Of a DNA stretch of 64,000 bases, positions 34,936 through 49,100 are shown in pieces. The notes below the pieces were generated by a model, which saw only the letters and a list, made by a program, of their open reading frames with translations, had not been told where the DNA came from and did no database searches. Both the position numbers and the translations under genes were made by a program. Every line of letters starts with the position of its first letter. Position 1 is the first letter of the stretch. This stretch comes from Azadirachta indica (Eukaryota; Streptophyta; Magnoliopsida; Sapindales; Meliaceae), in the NCBI GenBank assembly GCA_022749755.1, contig CM040443.1:4689191-4753190 (forward strand), written 5' to 3'.

Positions 34936-36755
34936 GTCACGTGAGATTGTCAAAAGATACAAATAATTTTCTCATTCTATCAAAAAATTTTTAATATTAT
35001 AAATAAATTTATGTTTAATTTGAACAAAATTTACCCAACTTTTTAAAAAAAAAAAAACTTCTACTCCAGGGAAGTTGAATCCTTACCTTCTAATTCTAGT
35101 TGAAGTTTTGGACAGTTTTTAATATAAAATTTTATTAAATTACTAAGTATTCAGGCAACTTTTAACCTGAAAATAGATGTAATATATTTTTGCATTTTCC
35201 TTTTTCTCTCTAATGATACAATTTGGCTAGATCTCCTCTAATTTCCCAAATGTAGAATTGAAGCATGCTATTATAAAACTCCATAATAATATATAGCTTT
35301 GTCAGAAACCTAGCTAGCCCCCTTTTTTTATTGACTATTAATTTACACTGTTCATTAATAACCTATTATAGGACCAAGAACATGTGCTGGACAGGAATTT
35401 CTAGTTACAGTATTTTCTGACACACTGTGTTGTTAAATCGGGAATCATCGGTCTTGTCTCTACCACTGTTGTTTCTTGTTCCAGCAGTCGTTTTTAATTA
35501 AAATGCATGAATTGACAAAGTAATTAACCGTAAAAAAGTTATGACACAGTAAATTATTGTTGATAAAGAAAATCTTTAAGTAGATAGTGTTTACCATTAA
35601 TGTTTATCTTATACATTTCTTTCATTTTTCAAACAATGTTTATCTTATACGAATCATGCTACCATTTTTCTGTTAAATTATATTTTACTTTTTACCATTC
35701 ATGCGTGTAAATTTAATGTTACTTATATAAAATTTAAAATTCTTATATATATGATATACAAAAATTTTGGACTTCAATACTAAATTGAATCTTATTTTAA
35801 AATTTGAACAGAAGTTAAATCCTAATTTAAAACAGCTAAACCCAAAATTTAAAATCTTAAATTTCTATCTTATTACAATCGTATATTCAAGTAATTAACA
35901 ATTTTGGAATTATATTTATGATTTCTTTTTTTATGGTCAAAAAATTTAAAAGGGAAAGGAGTGGAAGAAGTAATGGTAGGTAAGGTAGGTGTGGAATTCA
36001 CACCAAGCAAATTATGTAGCCAACAATAGCAGAAATATACCAAAAGTTTAGTGTAAAGAGTACGGAAGTATACTATATGACAAGAAGTTTTAATTTCATC
36101 TGGTTGTGGAGAGTAAATAGTAGCAGGTTTTTGTCATTAATGTGAACGAATCATATTATTGTACTAAATGTTCTGAAGTTAAATTAATCTATTCTAGATC
36201 CCGTCTCCAGAAAATTTCTTTCTAAGATCAATTTAATTACAAAATATATTTCCTTAAATTATCATCAACTTATCGTATAAAAACACAAATAACTCACAAG
36301 AATTTTAGTCGAAATTTTTCAAAACCCAACATAATTTTGAAAAATTAAATAAAAATAAATACTACTGAAATTAAAATTTCTAGTAATTCTATATTTGTTT
36401 CATTTAATAATAAGGTGAAGAATATTGATGTAAACTTATTAATTAATCTTTTAGATCCTTTTATACGTGTATATTTTTTCAAAGTATGGTCAATATTTAT
36501 TTCTTATAACATCTTTATTTGCTAACGACCCATCTCATGCCCATATTTGTTCGGTAAAAATTTATATTAGCAATTTCTGGTCCAAGTTTTTATTTCTCAA
36601 TTGGCAAAATTCTATTGAAGATGCGATTATGTATGCGAACAGGGAACATGATCTAAGAGAAGCCCTGCAGCTAGCTAGCTATATATGCTCATATAAACTT
36701 ATCAAAGAGACGTAAGAAATTGAGAATCTATCCAGAGAAGAAAAAAGGAAAGAAA
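34936..36755. other. AT-rich spacer upstream of the PLATZ gene
   Basis: No separate gene is supported. A short open frame at 36,467-36,715 has transposon-free but low-quality composition and no family resemblance. The last few hundred bases are presumably PLATZ promoter and leader. Confidence 0.5.
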
Positions 36756-38259
36756 ATGAAAAAAACCCTAAGCATCAATCGAGTACATGCTTCAAAAGCA
36801 GTATGCATCTCTTCTTTGCTTTTGTTTAATTTTAATTCTTCATAGCATGAAGTTTGTTGGATTCCTTTCTTATATTTTCTTGCTCTTTCTATCTAGAAAA
36901 GAAAATTATTCAAAACCTGCAGAGGTGGTTTTGCAGGAGAAATGTGCAGTGGTGCCGCCATGGGTGATTGTTATGTACAACACCATGTTCTTTTGCAACT
37001 GCATGAATCATCCGAACACGAAGAAGAATGAGCTTGATCGATTTTGTATCGACTGTCTGTGTTCATTTTGTTCGCACTGTATTCCTGCTCACACTCGCCA
37101 TAAACATGTTAAGGTGATGATCATAATCTCTCAAATTTGATAATCCTTGGTTTTTCGCAATTATTTTGCAGAAATTAAATTCTATTCTATGTCATATGAA
37201 TGCAGATTCGTAGATATGTTTACAGTGATGTGATCAATCGGCATGATTTGTGCAAGCTCTTCAACTGTTCTGGCATACAGGTTTTGATTTTCTGCTTCTT
37301 CTTTCATGTCATTGATCATATTTTCTTAACTTTATAATTTCACTCTCCATAGTCTTACCTATCACGAATTGAGCTTTCACTTCTTTAAAGGTGAACCAGA
37401 CACTTTCAAGAGAATCTAAAAGGTTATTAGTCTGTGATTTTGGGATTTTTTTTTTTTAAAAGATGAAATTTATGTTCGATTTTTCAATTTGATGATGTGA
37501 TTGATATGACTGTTTAATTTGAAAAATGAAAAATTAAGACGGCAGCCATTGTCAGAATACATGCATACAGCTTTACCCCACGTTTCTTTCGCGCTGATAT
37601 ACACTCACCAATTCCAATTTTATATAAAACAAGTCGAGAAGAATTTATTATACACCAACCGACACATGTATCTGTAGCTAGCTACATTATTAATCTTATG
37701 TAAATTAAAAAAATTTTATTATTATTTTACTTTATAATCTGCCATTAATCGTATCCTAATCCTTAATTCGTAGAATTTACTCATGTGGGTTTGTCGCCGT
37801 AATTGTCTGTAAATATTGGTTTTTTCTTTGTTTCACAGACTTATCATACTAACAAAACCAAAGTACTGTTCTTGAAGCAAAGGAATCATCCCCATCAACA
37901 ACAACAACCACAAATTAATTCAAAGGATTACAGCTGCATCATCTGTGACAGAAATCTGCAAGACCATTCACTCTACTGCAGTATCGCATGCAAGGTGAGC
38001 ATTATTTCTCCTACATAAAATCTCGTCATTTACAGTGTTTAATTTACTAACGTTTTATATATCAGTTCAGGTTGTAGCTATATTTGGGGATAAATACAGA
38101 GAACCAATCAACAATAATAATAATAATGAAGTTCTGAATCGGATCAATGGAGATCATGATCATGAAGATGAAGAAAACTTAACAGCAGAGTTACTGATGA
38201 AGAAGCGAAAAAGAAGGCGATCAAGAAAAGGTGTTCCACTTAGGGCTCCAATACTCTGA
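36756..38259 (+). CDS. PLATZ-type zinc-binding transcription factor, divergent
   Basis: The family binds A/T-rich DNA and usually represses transcription in the nucleus. The model has five exons, 36756-36800, 36937-37113, 37206-37280, 37839-37994 and 38071-38259, all in phase 0, giving 213 residues. Exons 2-4 match the PLATZ domain in order: VPPW, then C-x2-H (CMNH), FCIDCLCSFCSHC, a histidine cluster (AHTRHKH), IRRYVYSDVI, and a second cysteine cluster CIICDR...YCSIAC. The C-terminus has a basic run and RKGVPLRAPIL, which also fits the family. The family position usually held by KPLL after PPW reads VIVM, and the first zinc loop is altered, so this is a divergent member. The first exon is the weak point: an upstream frame from 36,787 would instead add a hydrophobic stretch that PLATZ proteins lack. 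Confidence 0.82.
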
Positions 38260-39295
38260 TTAATTTTCTCAAAACCCTAAATATTTTGTGAAATTCATGT
38301 GTATTTTCATCTTATATTACATATTTGTCTAGCATTAATTAGTAGTGTACCACTGCATGCGTATAAGGTGATTAGGATTGTGTAAACGTTGTTCTGATTA
38401 ATTTCTAGTTAAAATTATATCATTTATATTGGGATCAGATCTACATACATGCATTATTCAAGTTATATCTACATTTTAAATTATAATGCATATCTTTATA
38501 GATTATTAAGATAAAACTATAAAGATATTTTTAAAATTATAATTAAATAAACTTAGAAATGTTAAAAATATATCAAAATTTTAAAGATTTATATTCAAAT
38601 GTGACGTAAGATAAAAAAAGATTATTAAAATTTGAGATGTTGAAATTTTTAGTTAAAATTATTGTGAGAGAGGAATAGCTAAATTCAAATTTTAAGCAAA
38701 ATTAAAATCTTAAATTTAAAAATTTTCCTAATATACAAGGAGAAAACATGTCATATCCCTTGATTTTTACCCGAATATTTTTTGATTTCCTAAATTTTTA
38801 AAAAATATTCAAACACTTTCCTTATGTTATATTTGTTAACCTTTTTTTTTGGAGCATTTAATTTTGGAGCATTTACTAAAGTTTTCTTGTTTGTCAGTAT
38901 TTTGTACTATTGGTTGACATTTTCTCATTGTATCGGGATTACAAATATTAAATTACCTAAAAATCCTTTCAGTATAAAATTATTACATTGTATAATTTAA
39001 ATGATTGCTGTTCACTTGAACAAAAAGAATTTTTACTATTTAATCGCATTGAATACTTCGTATACTATACAATATTAAAAATTTTGTAGAACTTTGAAGC
39101 CTGTCATAGTTTATTCAACAATTTATAAAGGTATTATATTTCATTTTCATTGTCTTTCATCTATACTATAATTAAGTACAATTAATTTAATCTTTTACGG
39201 TAAAAAAAATGAGGCTAACAGATTTAATCTTGAAGAGAGCATTTCTTTAATTTCAATTTGTAACGAAAAATTTTATCAAGCTAGCAGTGCTTCGA
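38260..39295. other. Spacer between the convergent PLATZ and DA1-like genes
   Basis: AT-rich, with no supported feature. Both 3' ends point into it, so it should hold the two polyadenylation regions. Confidence 0.5.
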
Positions 39296-41772
39296 TTATT
39301 TGGGAAGAATTCCAGTTGTGAGAATTTGTTGCAACGTATGGTTCAAGCCATGCTTGTTAACTGCATATTTAGCATCTCTAAATCCACTGTATTGTTCTGT
39401 TTTAGCTTTATAATGTTGTATAATACTTTGAACAAATTGATCTGATTCCTCAGTATAATTACATTTGTACCAATCCAACCATTTGTAAGCCATCACCTCG
39501 CAAATTCCCTCTTCCACTATTTCCTTTAAATTATTACAACCTGTTACATTTTAAATATCTTGTCATATCAATTAAAAATTTAATTAATTAAATTAATTAA
39601 ATTTAAACAAAGTGAATTTCTTTAACTATCACCTTTAAGACTGAACCATGAATGCATTATCTCATGTGCTAAGGTTGCTCCAGATATAACCCTACATCCA
39701 ATGTCATCAAAGATCAAATTAAAAAAAAATAAAACAATAACAATTATTATAATAAAAATATGATACTTACAAATACAAAATAAGTAGAATGAAAATTAAT
39801 TACTCAGGAAAACCAAACAAAAGTAAAACCAAAGGTTCGTTTTGTTTGGTTTGTTTTTGTGGCACTTTAGTTGTCTTTATCTTTCCTCCTTGTAATGAGC
39901 TGCTCTCAATCTATTTTTAGAAAGAAAAAGAAAAATATATCTTAAAAAATATATAATTATTCATGATAAAAAGTATAAAAAACTTTAAATTAATCATAGA
40001 AATTCTTACTCTCATTAATTTGTCCACAACACGATATATAGTTGCACCGTAACAATACCAAAACTTTTCGTACTATAAACAAATAGGAAATTAATTAGTT
40101 AAATAAAATATAAGTTTTATATATGAAATTAAATTAACCATTGAAACAATATTGTTCTTACTTACATGTTCTAGTTGTTTATTAATCTCATATTTATCGA
40201 CCAATAAGATAGGCATGTCTTTATCAATTTCAAAATTTATTTCTTTATAAAACTGACAAATTTTATGAAAAAGAAATTGGCATTTCTTAGCATCAACGAT
40301 TGCAGTAGAGTAACAATTTTGGCAAATACTTCGACCATCGCCAAGGTTGATATATTCTTCATCTTTTAACTGTAAACAAACAACAATATATTACGAATGA
40401 ATAATCACATTTTAATTGTAATCACTTTTTAATTATTTATCTCAACTTTAAATTGTATAGTACTGGAGGAAACCTAATTTGTGCTAATCGTATTAAAGTC
40501 ATGTTCATTATTGGAAATGCAACCTCTTTAATTTAGGAAATAAAATTCATCAATGTTAAAAACTTGAAAATTTGTTAGGGTTTAATTTCGTATTCAAGTG
40601 TAATGATTTTAAATTTATAATTGTTGTGGCACAAAAAAAATTAAATACCAAATATTAGTAAAAAGTGAGTGACTTTTCTAAAATTACGTTGCCCAACACT
40701 ATTTTAATTATAATAGTAAGAAATGCTATAATAAAAAGAGGCATACCTGAAATTGATCGCAACTGCAGCATGTGCAACTGTGGTTAGCAGCATAAACATA
40801 GTTAGGAGTGCGTTGTCCTCGAATATTAAGTCTTGATAATAATGGAGAAATTAGTCGGTCCTACAAAAAATTAAATAAGTGGGTAAAATGTTACAAATAA
40901 AAATAAAAATTTTTATTTGATGTATATATATATATACACACACCACCACATGCACAAACACAAGTTAAAATATTGTTAAAATATAAATCTAACTGAAATC
41001 TAATTTTAATTAATATGTTTATTTTTTTATATTAAATATTTGAATATAAATATTAAATTGTTTACTTTTGTAAAAATAAAAATTTTTAAAGTGTTATGTT
41101 AACATATATATCTTAAAAAATTTGAAACTGATATGTTAAATCATTAACATATATAATGTTAAATAATAAATTAAAGATATTATTAATAAATAAAATATTT
41201 AATTCATAATTCAAACATTTGATTATTCAAATTTAAGTTAAAATTTTTCACTTAATTATACTCAAATATATTAAACAAGGTTTTATATATAAGTTAGTTA
41301 AAAAAAGAAAACAAAGAGCTCTTAATCATGTATTTCAAGCTTCATATATTAAAATAAAAAACAAATAAGCCCTAATTTATCTCCTTGAAAACTATATTAA
41401 TTTAATTAGTGAGAAATGTAATTAAGTAATAATGTTTCTACTTTAAATTGATACATTAATTTCAAATACATTTTGAGATAAAGTACTTCTTTGTATGAAA
41501 AACAAAGGATACCTTATCTAGAAATTTGAATTATGAAAATGGATAGGATAAACTTCACTCGTGGGTATCCAGTTATTTTATAAGAATTTTTTTATGAATC
41601 TTAATTTGATTTGAATTAACTTAATTTTTTGATGTTGTCTAACCAAGAGATTTATAAAAATTACATAAAAAAGGTAAAATCATTGAAGTTATCCCATAAA
41701 TGATATATTTAAAATTAAAGGACACACCTTACTGTCGTAATTTTTTCCATTAATGTTCCAATTCAAGTGCAT
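39296..41772 (-). CDS. Short DA1-like (DA1-related) metallopeptidase
   Basis: DA1 proteins are ubiquitin-activated peptidases that limit organ growth. The model has seven exons, 41728-41772, 40747-40860, 40166-40369, 40010-40072, 39804-39910, 39633-39691 and 39296-39516, with all splice phases consistent, giving 270 residues. Exons 2-3 encode the zinc-binding end of the LIM-like region (C46, C47, C49 and C69-x2-C72) and INLGDGRSICQNCYSTAI, then MPILLVDKYEI. Exons 5-6 give LVLLLFGFPE and the peptidase motif HEIMH at 187-191, followed by VEEGICEVMAYKWL. The C-terminus GLNHTLQQILTTGILP matches the family end. Compared with Arabidopsis DA1 (over 500 residues) it lacks the N-terminal ubiquitin-interacting motifs and the first LIM half. 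It may be a truncated relic or a genuine short form. The first exon (MHLNWNINGKNYDSK) is the least certain. Confidence 0.8.
40965..41375 (+). repeat. MITE-like dispersed repeat, copy 4, in intron 1 of the DA1-like gene
   Basis: It carries the shared blocks aataataaattaaagatatta and aatttaagttaaaatttttc and ends caaataagccctaattt. It makes up a large part of the 867-base first intron. Confidence 0.7.
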
Positions 41773-44700
41773 AGTATCTTGCAAGAGAAATAATATCAGT
41801 AATATCTTATTTTCAATGAAATATCCAAAACAAAAACATAATTTAATTATTTATGGAAATGTGTAGTAATATTATTTTCTCAAAATGTACCAAATCTTTT
41901 AATTGATTATACTAAATTGGACTAAAATTTGGTCTTATATAAGTCTTTGAGTAATATCGATGTGATTGTTAATTAATTAATGAGAAGATAATTCAAAATT
42001 TTTAATTTTATATAGAAAAAAATATATACATATTAGATTTTAAAAAAATTAAATAAATTTCGATCAATAGCGAATTCTAAATCATCTTATATAAATAAAC
42101 GAAATTAGGCATCCGATAAACAAAATTGTGGATTTCGTGTTTCATAAAATGCGAATTTGCACATAATTTTTAGTCACTTACTATTGAATTTTAACAATTA
42201 GCACTAAATTACTAATACCAATGTACAAATTCGTATTTATTAAAAATATAAACATCTACATTAGACCAAATTTATACGAGCAAAGAAAGAGACAAAGGAT
42301 CTTACAATATTTAGATTTCACAATAGACTTTTAGATGCAGCAAAAAGGGAATCCTACAGTAAAAGAAAAATCAAAGAATAAAATTCATTGAAAAAAGAAA
42401 TATAACTGATCTTATGTAGCAATTTTCTCATAACTATTGGTGATAAACTATTTAAATAATGCAAGATTATGTGAATACTCAATAATTTTGGTTATTTAAT
42501 TATTTAACTCATTTAATTGCAAGATATTATATTTTAAATAAGAATGAATAAGGATTTGATCACTTCAATCCTCGATTTATAAGCCACTAATTACGTATGG
42601 GTCCCACTATTTTTAATTTGATTGAAAATTTAATTTTGTAATTAATTCAGCCTCATTTAATTTTTTTTCTCACCGACAAATTAGTGATTAAGTCATGTTG
42701 TTTTCAGCATTTAAAGTCATAACATATACGATTGAAATATGAATTCATTGACATATTTATTTTGTTTGATATATAAATCTAACTTTATTGCTTTAATTAA
42801 TTTATTTTTTAATAAATACATTAATCACTCAAATGGTTCCATTTCAAAGATAACAATTTTGACTAACAGAAGTGTTAGCCTTAAGCAATTCTGTAAGTCT
42901 TTATGTTGGTGACAATAAACATTAATACTCTTTTATTAACCAAAAATCTTTTTAGGATATTTTTGTGATATTTTTAGTATGAAAAATTGAAATACAATTC
43001 AAAATATGAAAAAAAAAATCAAAATTAAAGCACCAATGAAGATCATATTGAAATCCCTTGAATAATTGAAGACATGCTTAAAGAATTCAAGAAATATATT
43101 TAAGTAATTAATTTTATTTATAATTATGCCTTTAAATTAATTATTGATTTGTATTTATAAGCTTAAAATATTTTTTCAATCAAAACTCATGTTTTAATAT
43201 CTTTTTAAAATTTGTTATGTTATATTTCTTGAAAAAAATTTTTCAAAAACTTATCCTTGATTTTTTTAAATAAATATTTGAATTTGTGAAAAATAGCATT
43301 TTTTAATGTGTTCATTTTTAAACTTGTGCTTTGTGACTGCATTTCAATATTTTTAAAGCTGGATTAAGTTTTACACTTTTGAAGTTTCAAATTAGGACTT
43401 TTGATTTTGTGACAGAATATGTACAAAATGCGAACTTCCGAATATAACAACCTGGTCTTATCAATTTTTTAAAAATTCAAAGCTTAGTTTTTATTGTTTG
43501 CTCATAATTATAAGTTTAAAGTCATTTGAAATAATTTCTACACTCTTGAAAAATTTAGTAACACATTTTAAAAGTGCATTAAAAAAATATTGAGATTAAA
43601 TTTGCAATCTATTCTAAATATTTCAAATATGCTTTATTCTTGAATTTGGTATATCTACTTTTTGAAAGAGTTACTAAGAGTTTTGTTGATCATTCTTAAT
43701 CAAATTCATCTTGTAAACATTGTAAGAGTGTCAAAATGTGTATATTAATTTGTTATAAAATTTAATTGATACTCAGAAGTTTATTTATATTTTAAAAGTT
43801 TGATTGACATCCAAAAGTCAATTGGAGGTCTTTAGAGATAAAAGATTAGTGTTAGTGATGTCTCAAACATATTTAACTTTTGAGACAAGATTGCCAAATG
43901 CAGTAAAATTTATGGTTTTTAATTTCTTTCTTTCCTACTTTATTTTATAATTGTGTTTTCAATTATTACGCATGCATGTTCACTTACACCCTTAGTGTAT
44001 TAACTTTTTGTGTCATTTTCGTATTGATTGCTATTATTTATTCAATTCTATAAATTGTTTAATATTGAATTTGGGTTGCATTGTAGTTAAATTATTTAAA
44101 TACCCATTTTACCCACATTTACAGGAATAATTACACTTTCAAAAAGACCATGTATCTTCTCCCTTGAATTAAAGTCAGTCCTAACTAATCAATATCATGC
44201 CATAAAACAATTCATATAGATTTGTACAACGATTAAGTTAAATAAAATTCACAAAAATGTATAAAAATCTATGCTTCACTAAAACTTAATTAAGAGAACA
44301 TTAATAAATTTCTACAATAGAATTTGACAATGCTTTTGGGATAAAAGCATTGAATAATCCTAATTCACTAGTCAAACATCATGCTTTGAAAGAGAGAAAA
44401 TAATTGAGAAAGAAACTATTGCAAGTAGTAAGATATAGAGGTGACAAACAGATCAAGTAAATATGATATTATATTAGTCTAACAAAAAGAGATAACATAT
44501 TAGTAAAACTCTTGACTCTACATAAATTTTATCAAACTTATAATTTGGATATGAAAATCTAACAAATTAACATGTGAGTTTACATGAAATAATAAATAAT
44601 AGTCATATATTAAAAATAAGGTGTTATAAGAATTTTATTATTAATATATTTTAATAGCATAAATAAAGAAAAGACATTTTATAAAAATTTTAAAGGGGTG

Positions 44701-44924
44701 GCTATGACACTAACGTCACTCTAAAATTAATGAAGGAAATATCACTCCTTTATTATAAAATATTAAACAAAATTTATTTTTTTAGAAAGTTATCATTTAC
44801 GGTACAAGGACATGTTATAGTATGTTAACCAAATTCATAACATAAAATTTGAAATATTTTATGTAAAAATTAAAAATTCAAACATAAAATTTAAAATATG
44901 AAATGCAAAAGGTACAACGCTGAA
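41773..44924. other. AT-rich gene-poor spacer
   Basis: It includes the presumed DA1-like promoter. No other gene, RNA or recognisable transposon coding sequence is supported. Confidence 0.5.
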
Positions 44925-45210
44925 ATATAAATTTGATTGACATCTCTACAACTCATATGTTTTAAAAAATTTGAAATTGATATATTAATTTATTGACGTA
45001 TATAAATGTTAAGTAATAATTTAATAATATTATTGATAAAAAAATATTTAATTCATTTATACATTTGTTTATTTAAATTTAAGTTAAAATTTATAATTTA
45101 ATTATATTTAAATATTTTTAATAAATTTTCAAATATAAGTAAAAAACTAAAGGAACTCTTAAACATTTATATAAAATTATTCAGATTTTAGTTAAAAAAA
45201 AAATGGCCTG
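44925..45210 (+). repeat. MITE-like dispersed repeat, copy 5
   Basis: It has the shared central and right blocks (attgataaaaaaatatttaa, aatttaagttaaaatttata, aaattttcaaatataagtaa). Its left end is shorter and less clear than in the other copies. Confidence 0.6.
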
Positions 45211-45375
45211 AATTTAAATACAACCTTAGAAACATTTAATACAAAAAGATAAAACATAAAACTTGAAGTATAGAAAATAAAATTTTTGAAATTTTTTACG
45301 TATATAATATTAATTAATTATATAAAATTTAATGAAGTCCTAACCACAAGCATAAATTAATAATTTTTTAAAAAA

Positions 45376-45510
45376 GTTACTTGCTATTGCATAATAAACT
45401 CTTTTGAATTGGTTTTAACGCTACATTACCATATTTAAAAAAAAAGTTAGCTGCTATTATAATAAACTTTCTTTAATTGGTTTTAATGCTACGTTATCAT
45501 ATTTTATTTT
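45376..45510. repeat. 70-base imperfect tandem duplication
   Basis: gttacttgctattgcataat at 45,376 and gttagctgctattataataa at 45,446 start two copies that both include aattggttttaa(c/t)gctac. It is non-coding. Confidence 0.8.
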
Positions 45511-46130
45511 AAATGAGTAATGTTATGCATTCTAAATATTTATTTCACTTTTTTTATTTTTAGTAATGAATTAATCATTGATTGAATAGAAAATTGGAAT
45601 AATAAATTATTATAAAAATAGTTAATGTTCGTAATCTAACAAGTAAATAATGAAAATGCTAAACGAATTGATTTTATACATAAACTTTGTAATTGTATTA
45701 TGTTAAATAATGCTCAAACGTTATTCCGAATTTTCGTCTTAAATTAGTAAACGATAAATAATCATTTAACATGAATAATTATTTTGATCAATAATCATTA
45801 CAAATAATTATTTGGGATAAAAATTTTAGGATATTATTCAGCATATATGATATAAAAATTTTCTTTTACATCATGTACGATAGTTTAATTTTCATTTATG
45901 AATAATAAGGCATAATTAAACTGTACACATTATACCCAAAATTGATTACTACAAATCAACGGCCTTGATTTGGGGGCACACAGGAACAACAATAGACCGT
46001 CAAACATAAAATCGTTCCTGCTCTTTTCAGTACTTTTTATCTTCATCGCCAGTTGTGTAGTCTGTGAACCTAAGAACCCTAACTTCGTTTCTGGATTTGA
46101 CTCAGTTTCATAATTTTAACACGTAGGAAA

Positions 46131-49100
46131 ATGGGCTCCGAAGGATCAGGAGTTGTGGGTAAGTCTCCGTTTTCGATTCTATGTTTTACTTCTGCGATAC
46201 AATTTCTGTTTTGTTGGAGCTTCAACTGAGGATTTGTTAGAAAAATTGTTTCTTTAGGTTTTTGGAGCTTATGATATGCGATCTTGTTCCTAGATTGTGA
46301 CTATATACAATGAAATTACTGTTGGATCATTAACTTTGGAAGATTTCGAAGCTTTAATGTTTGATTTCTATGCTGCCAATTTGTGGTTTTGGTTATGAAG
46401 CCCTTAGAATCATTTTAGGTATATTACCTAAAAGATCCCTTAAATATGTTCTAATGTGATATACTCAAAAGAAGTATCGCGGAGTTAAATATGGGCAATG
46501 TACGCATCAGTTATGTTCACGATGATTTGTTTTCTGGGGCGAATTTGCCACTGTTCATTTGATTTAACATGTGTGTTGTGTATAGTTTATTTGACTTGCT
46601 CTGAACTTTTTCCTGTATTCTATTTCCATTTGGGTCAGAGGGTGAGACTGCTGTGCTTGTGACATTAACAGTATATATTAATGTTTGGTGAAGTTGTGAA
46701 AGAAGGTTTAGGCCTATCTCAAGCATTTATGATTATCCCAGGTTTCTTACATGGCTAGTTCTGGATTTTGATCTGTGGAACATCTTTGGATAGCCACTGC
46801 TTTTGATGTGCCCGAACATCTATGTTGTAGATTTGAGTCATATGATTTTGAATTTGATTACATTATTTATGATTGTCCCAGTTGCTTTTGTGATTAGGTC
46901 ATGCTGGTGTAGAAAGCAGATTTTGTGCCCTTGCTGACACTAGTTATGTTTCTGTTATAAAATAACAAGATATTTCACAAGAACTTTTGCTAAATGTCAA
47001 AAATTGTTTGTGGACAAAATTGTTCTGTTATAGGCCCGACTAGTTCCTGGTTGATTGTGAACCTTTGACCCGCAGCTGTTTTATGGCTGAATAAATGTTT
47101 TTTCTCTGGAAAACAAGACCAACAATGAAAATGGATGGGATTATAAGACTAATGCTTACTGACCTATATCAGCGAATTATGGTATCATTTATAAGTTGGT
47201 TGGAAGAGCTGTTTTTAGATGCTTGTAGTGGTGGCATCATTTTTGATAGCACAGCCACTGTTTATAACCACTAATGTTGAAGTTCATGACAAAATATTAG
47301 GAGGCAAGAAATTTTCTACTTCATTTAGCATTTAAGATTTAGGTATTTTCTCCCTTGGATTCTTAAGTGAACAACTCTGCTTACTGGAGCATAATTATGA
47401 AGGAAAGTTCTCTATATTTGGACGTGTGTTATGTTTCTTTGAATGAATTAAAAATTGAATTTGTTGTTTGCGTTGCTAGCATATCCTTCAACCTGCCCGC
47501 CCTCTCTTTCTCTGGAGCATCTTCTCTATGTTCTTTCTACTGTTTCCAGAAGCAAATCTGTTACTTGACTCAGTTTCTTGATTTCTTTGAGTATCTTGTT
47601 TTTTCTCTTTCTAAAAATTGATTTCAGAAGATTTAGGAAGTAGTTAAAACTTGTGTGCTGATTTTTGTTGTGACATTATATTTGATCCCTGAACTACATT
47701 GCAAGCACTGTTGTGGGAGATTATTATTAAACAGATAATCATTTTCAGGGTATCTCATATGGTTGTAGGAATTCATTTGTATTCAGTGAGATGCATGTGA
47801 TTTGAATCCAATTTAATTAATAGCAATCACCCAATAATTATGATTGGCTACCTTTCCTCTGCAAAGGATTATAGACTTTTTTATAGACTTTGTTGGGGAA
47901 GAAGTGCCCATTTCCTTAGGCTGTGAAAGCAATATTAGTGTATTTTCTGAGCCTTTTAACATCTTGTTTTCCATTGTTCTACAGCTTCAGCTGAACCTTT
48001 ATGTGGTTATAAGTTGGTGCACTTGATCAATTTTTCAGTTGTTATTGACAATCCTCATTAATAAATATGTGATAATTTGAGTGTAAAATTTTTTCTTATT
48101 GCCTGCTGATATTTAAAGCGGATGCATCTATGAATCATGATCATGTGACTGACGTTATTGATATTTGCAGTGCCTAGGAATTTCAGATTGCTGGAAGAGC
48201 TTGAGAGAGGTGAAAAGGGAATTGGGGATGGGACTGTCAGCTATGGAATGGACGATGCGGATGACATATTAATGCAATCATGGACAGGGACTATTATTGG
48301 TCCCCCTAATGTATGTCTTCCCTCTCTCTTCCCGTGTAATTTTATTCATGAGATATTTTTTTATTAACCTGGTAGTTTGCATTCAAAATCATTCACAGAA
48401 CGCCTGATTGATTGATCACTAAGAATGAGCACCAGCCATTGCATTTTAGATGAACTTATTTGTAGGTATTAACCCGAGATAAATGCCACTTGCTTGAAGT
48501 AAATTGGTCCAAAGTGGTAAATCAGAGTCATGTTGCCAACTGAAATAAATGGGTGAGAAATTTAGTTATTACAAATTGGTTTATTACCTTGACCTATAGG
48601 CCGCTGTTGATTGGCTATTAGGGTTACAATTTGGACTGGCTTGATGAAATGGGTGAACCAATTTTAATTTTAATCAAGAAGCATGGTACCAAGGACAATT
48701 GAACCTGAACTCTTTATCATATTTTGCATGGATCTATCTGAATGAGGCATCTTCATTCAAACCAACATTGGGTTCTGGAAATGATTGTCTGAAATTATTT
48801 TTCAATTACAAGAAAAGAAAAGATAAATGATTTTCACCCTGGGTTAAATTCCTCTGTTGCTTCTTAACAAACTCACAGCAAGTTTTACTTGTAATTGTGA
48901 AGCATAGTACCCAGGACAATTTGACCTGTACTCTTGTCATATTTTCCATGGATCTGTCTATGTGAGTCCGCTTCTTTTCTAAAACCTAAGATTTTTCTGA
49001 AAATGACCATCTTAAATTATTTTTCAGTTAAATATTAAAAAAGAGAGATGATGTTTACCCTGAATTGTTAAGACACTATTATTGCTTCTGAACAATCTCA

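Noticed and set aside
36467..36715. Open frame upstream of the PLATZ gene
   Set aside because: It has no family resemblance and ordinary AT-rich composition. No phase-compatible splice to the PLATZ exons was needed.
36787..36936. Hydrophobic N-terminal start for the PLATZ protein
   Set aside because: PLATZ proteins lack such a segment, and a phase-0 intron with a ttttgcag acceptor removes it.
47367..47621. Open frames inside UEV1 intron 1 (also 47,844-48,026) and in intron 2
   Set aside because: They lie between well-supported exons and show no protein family features.
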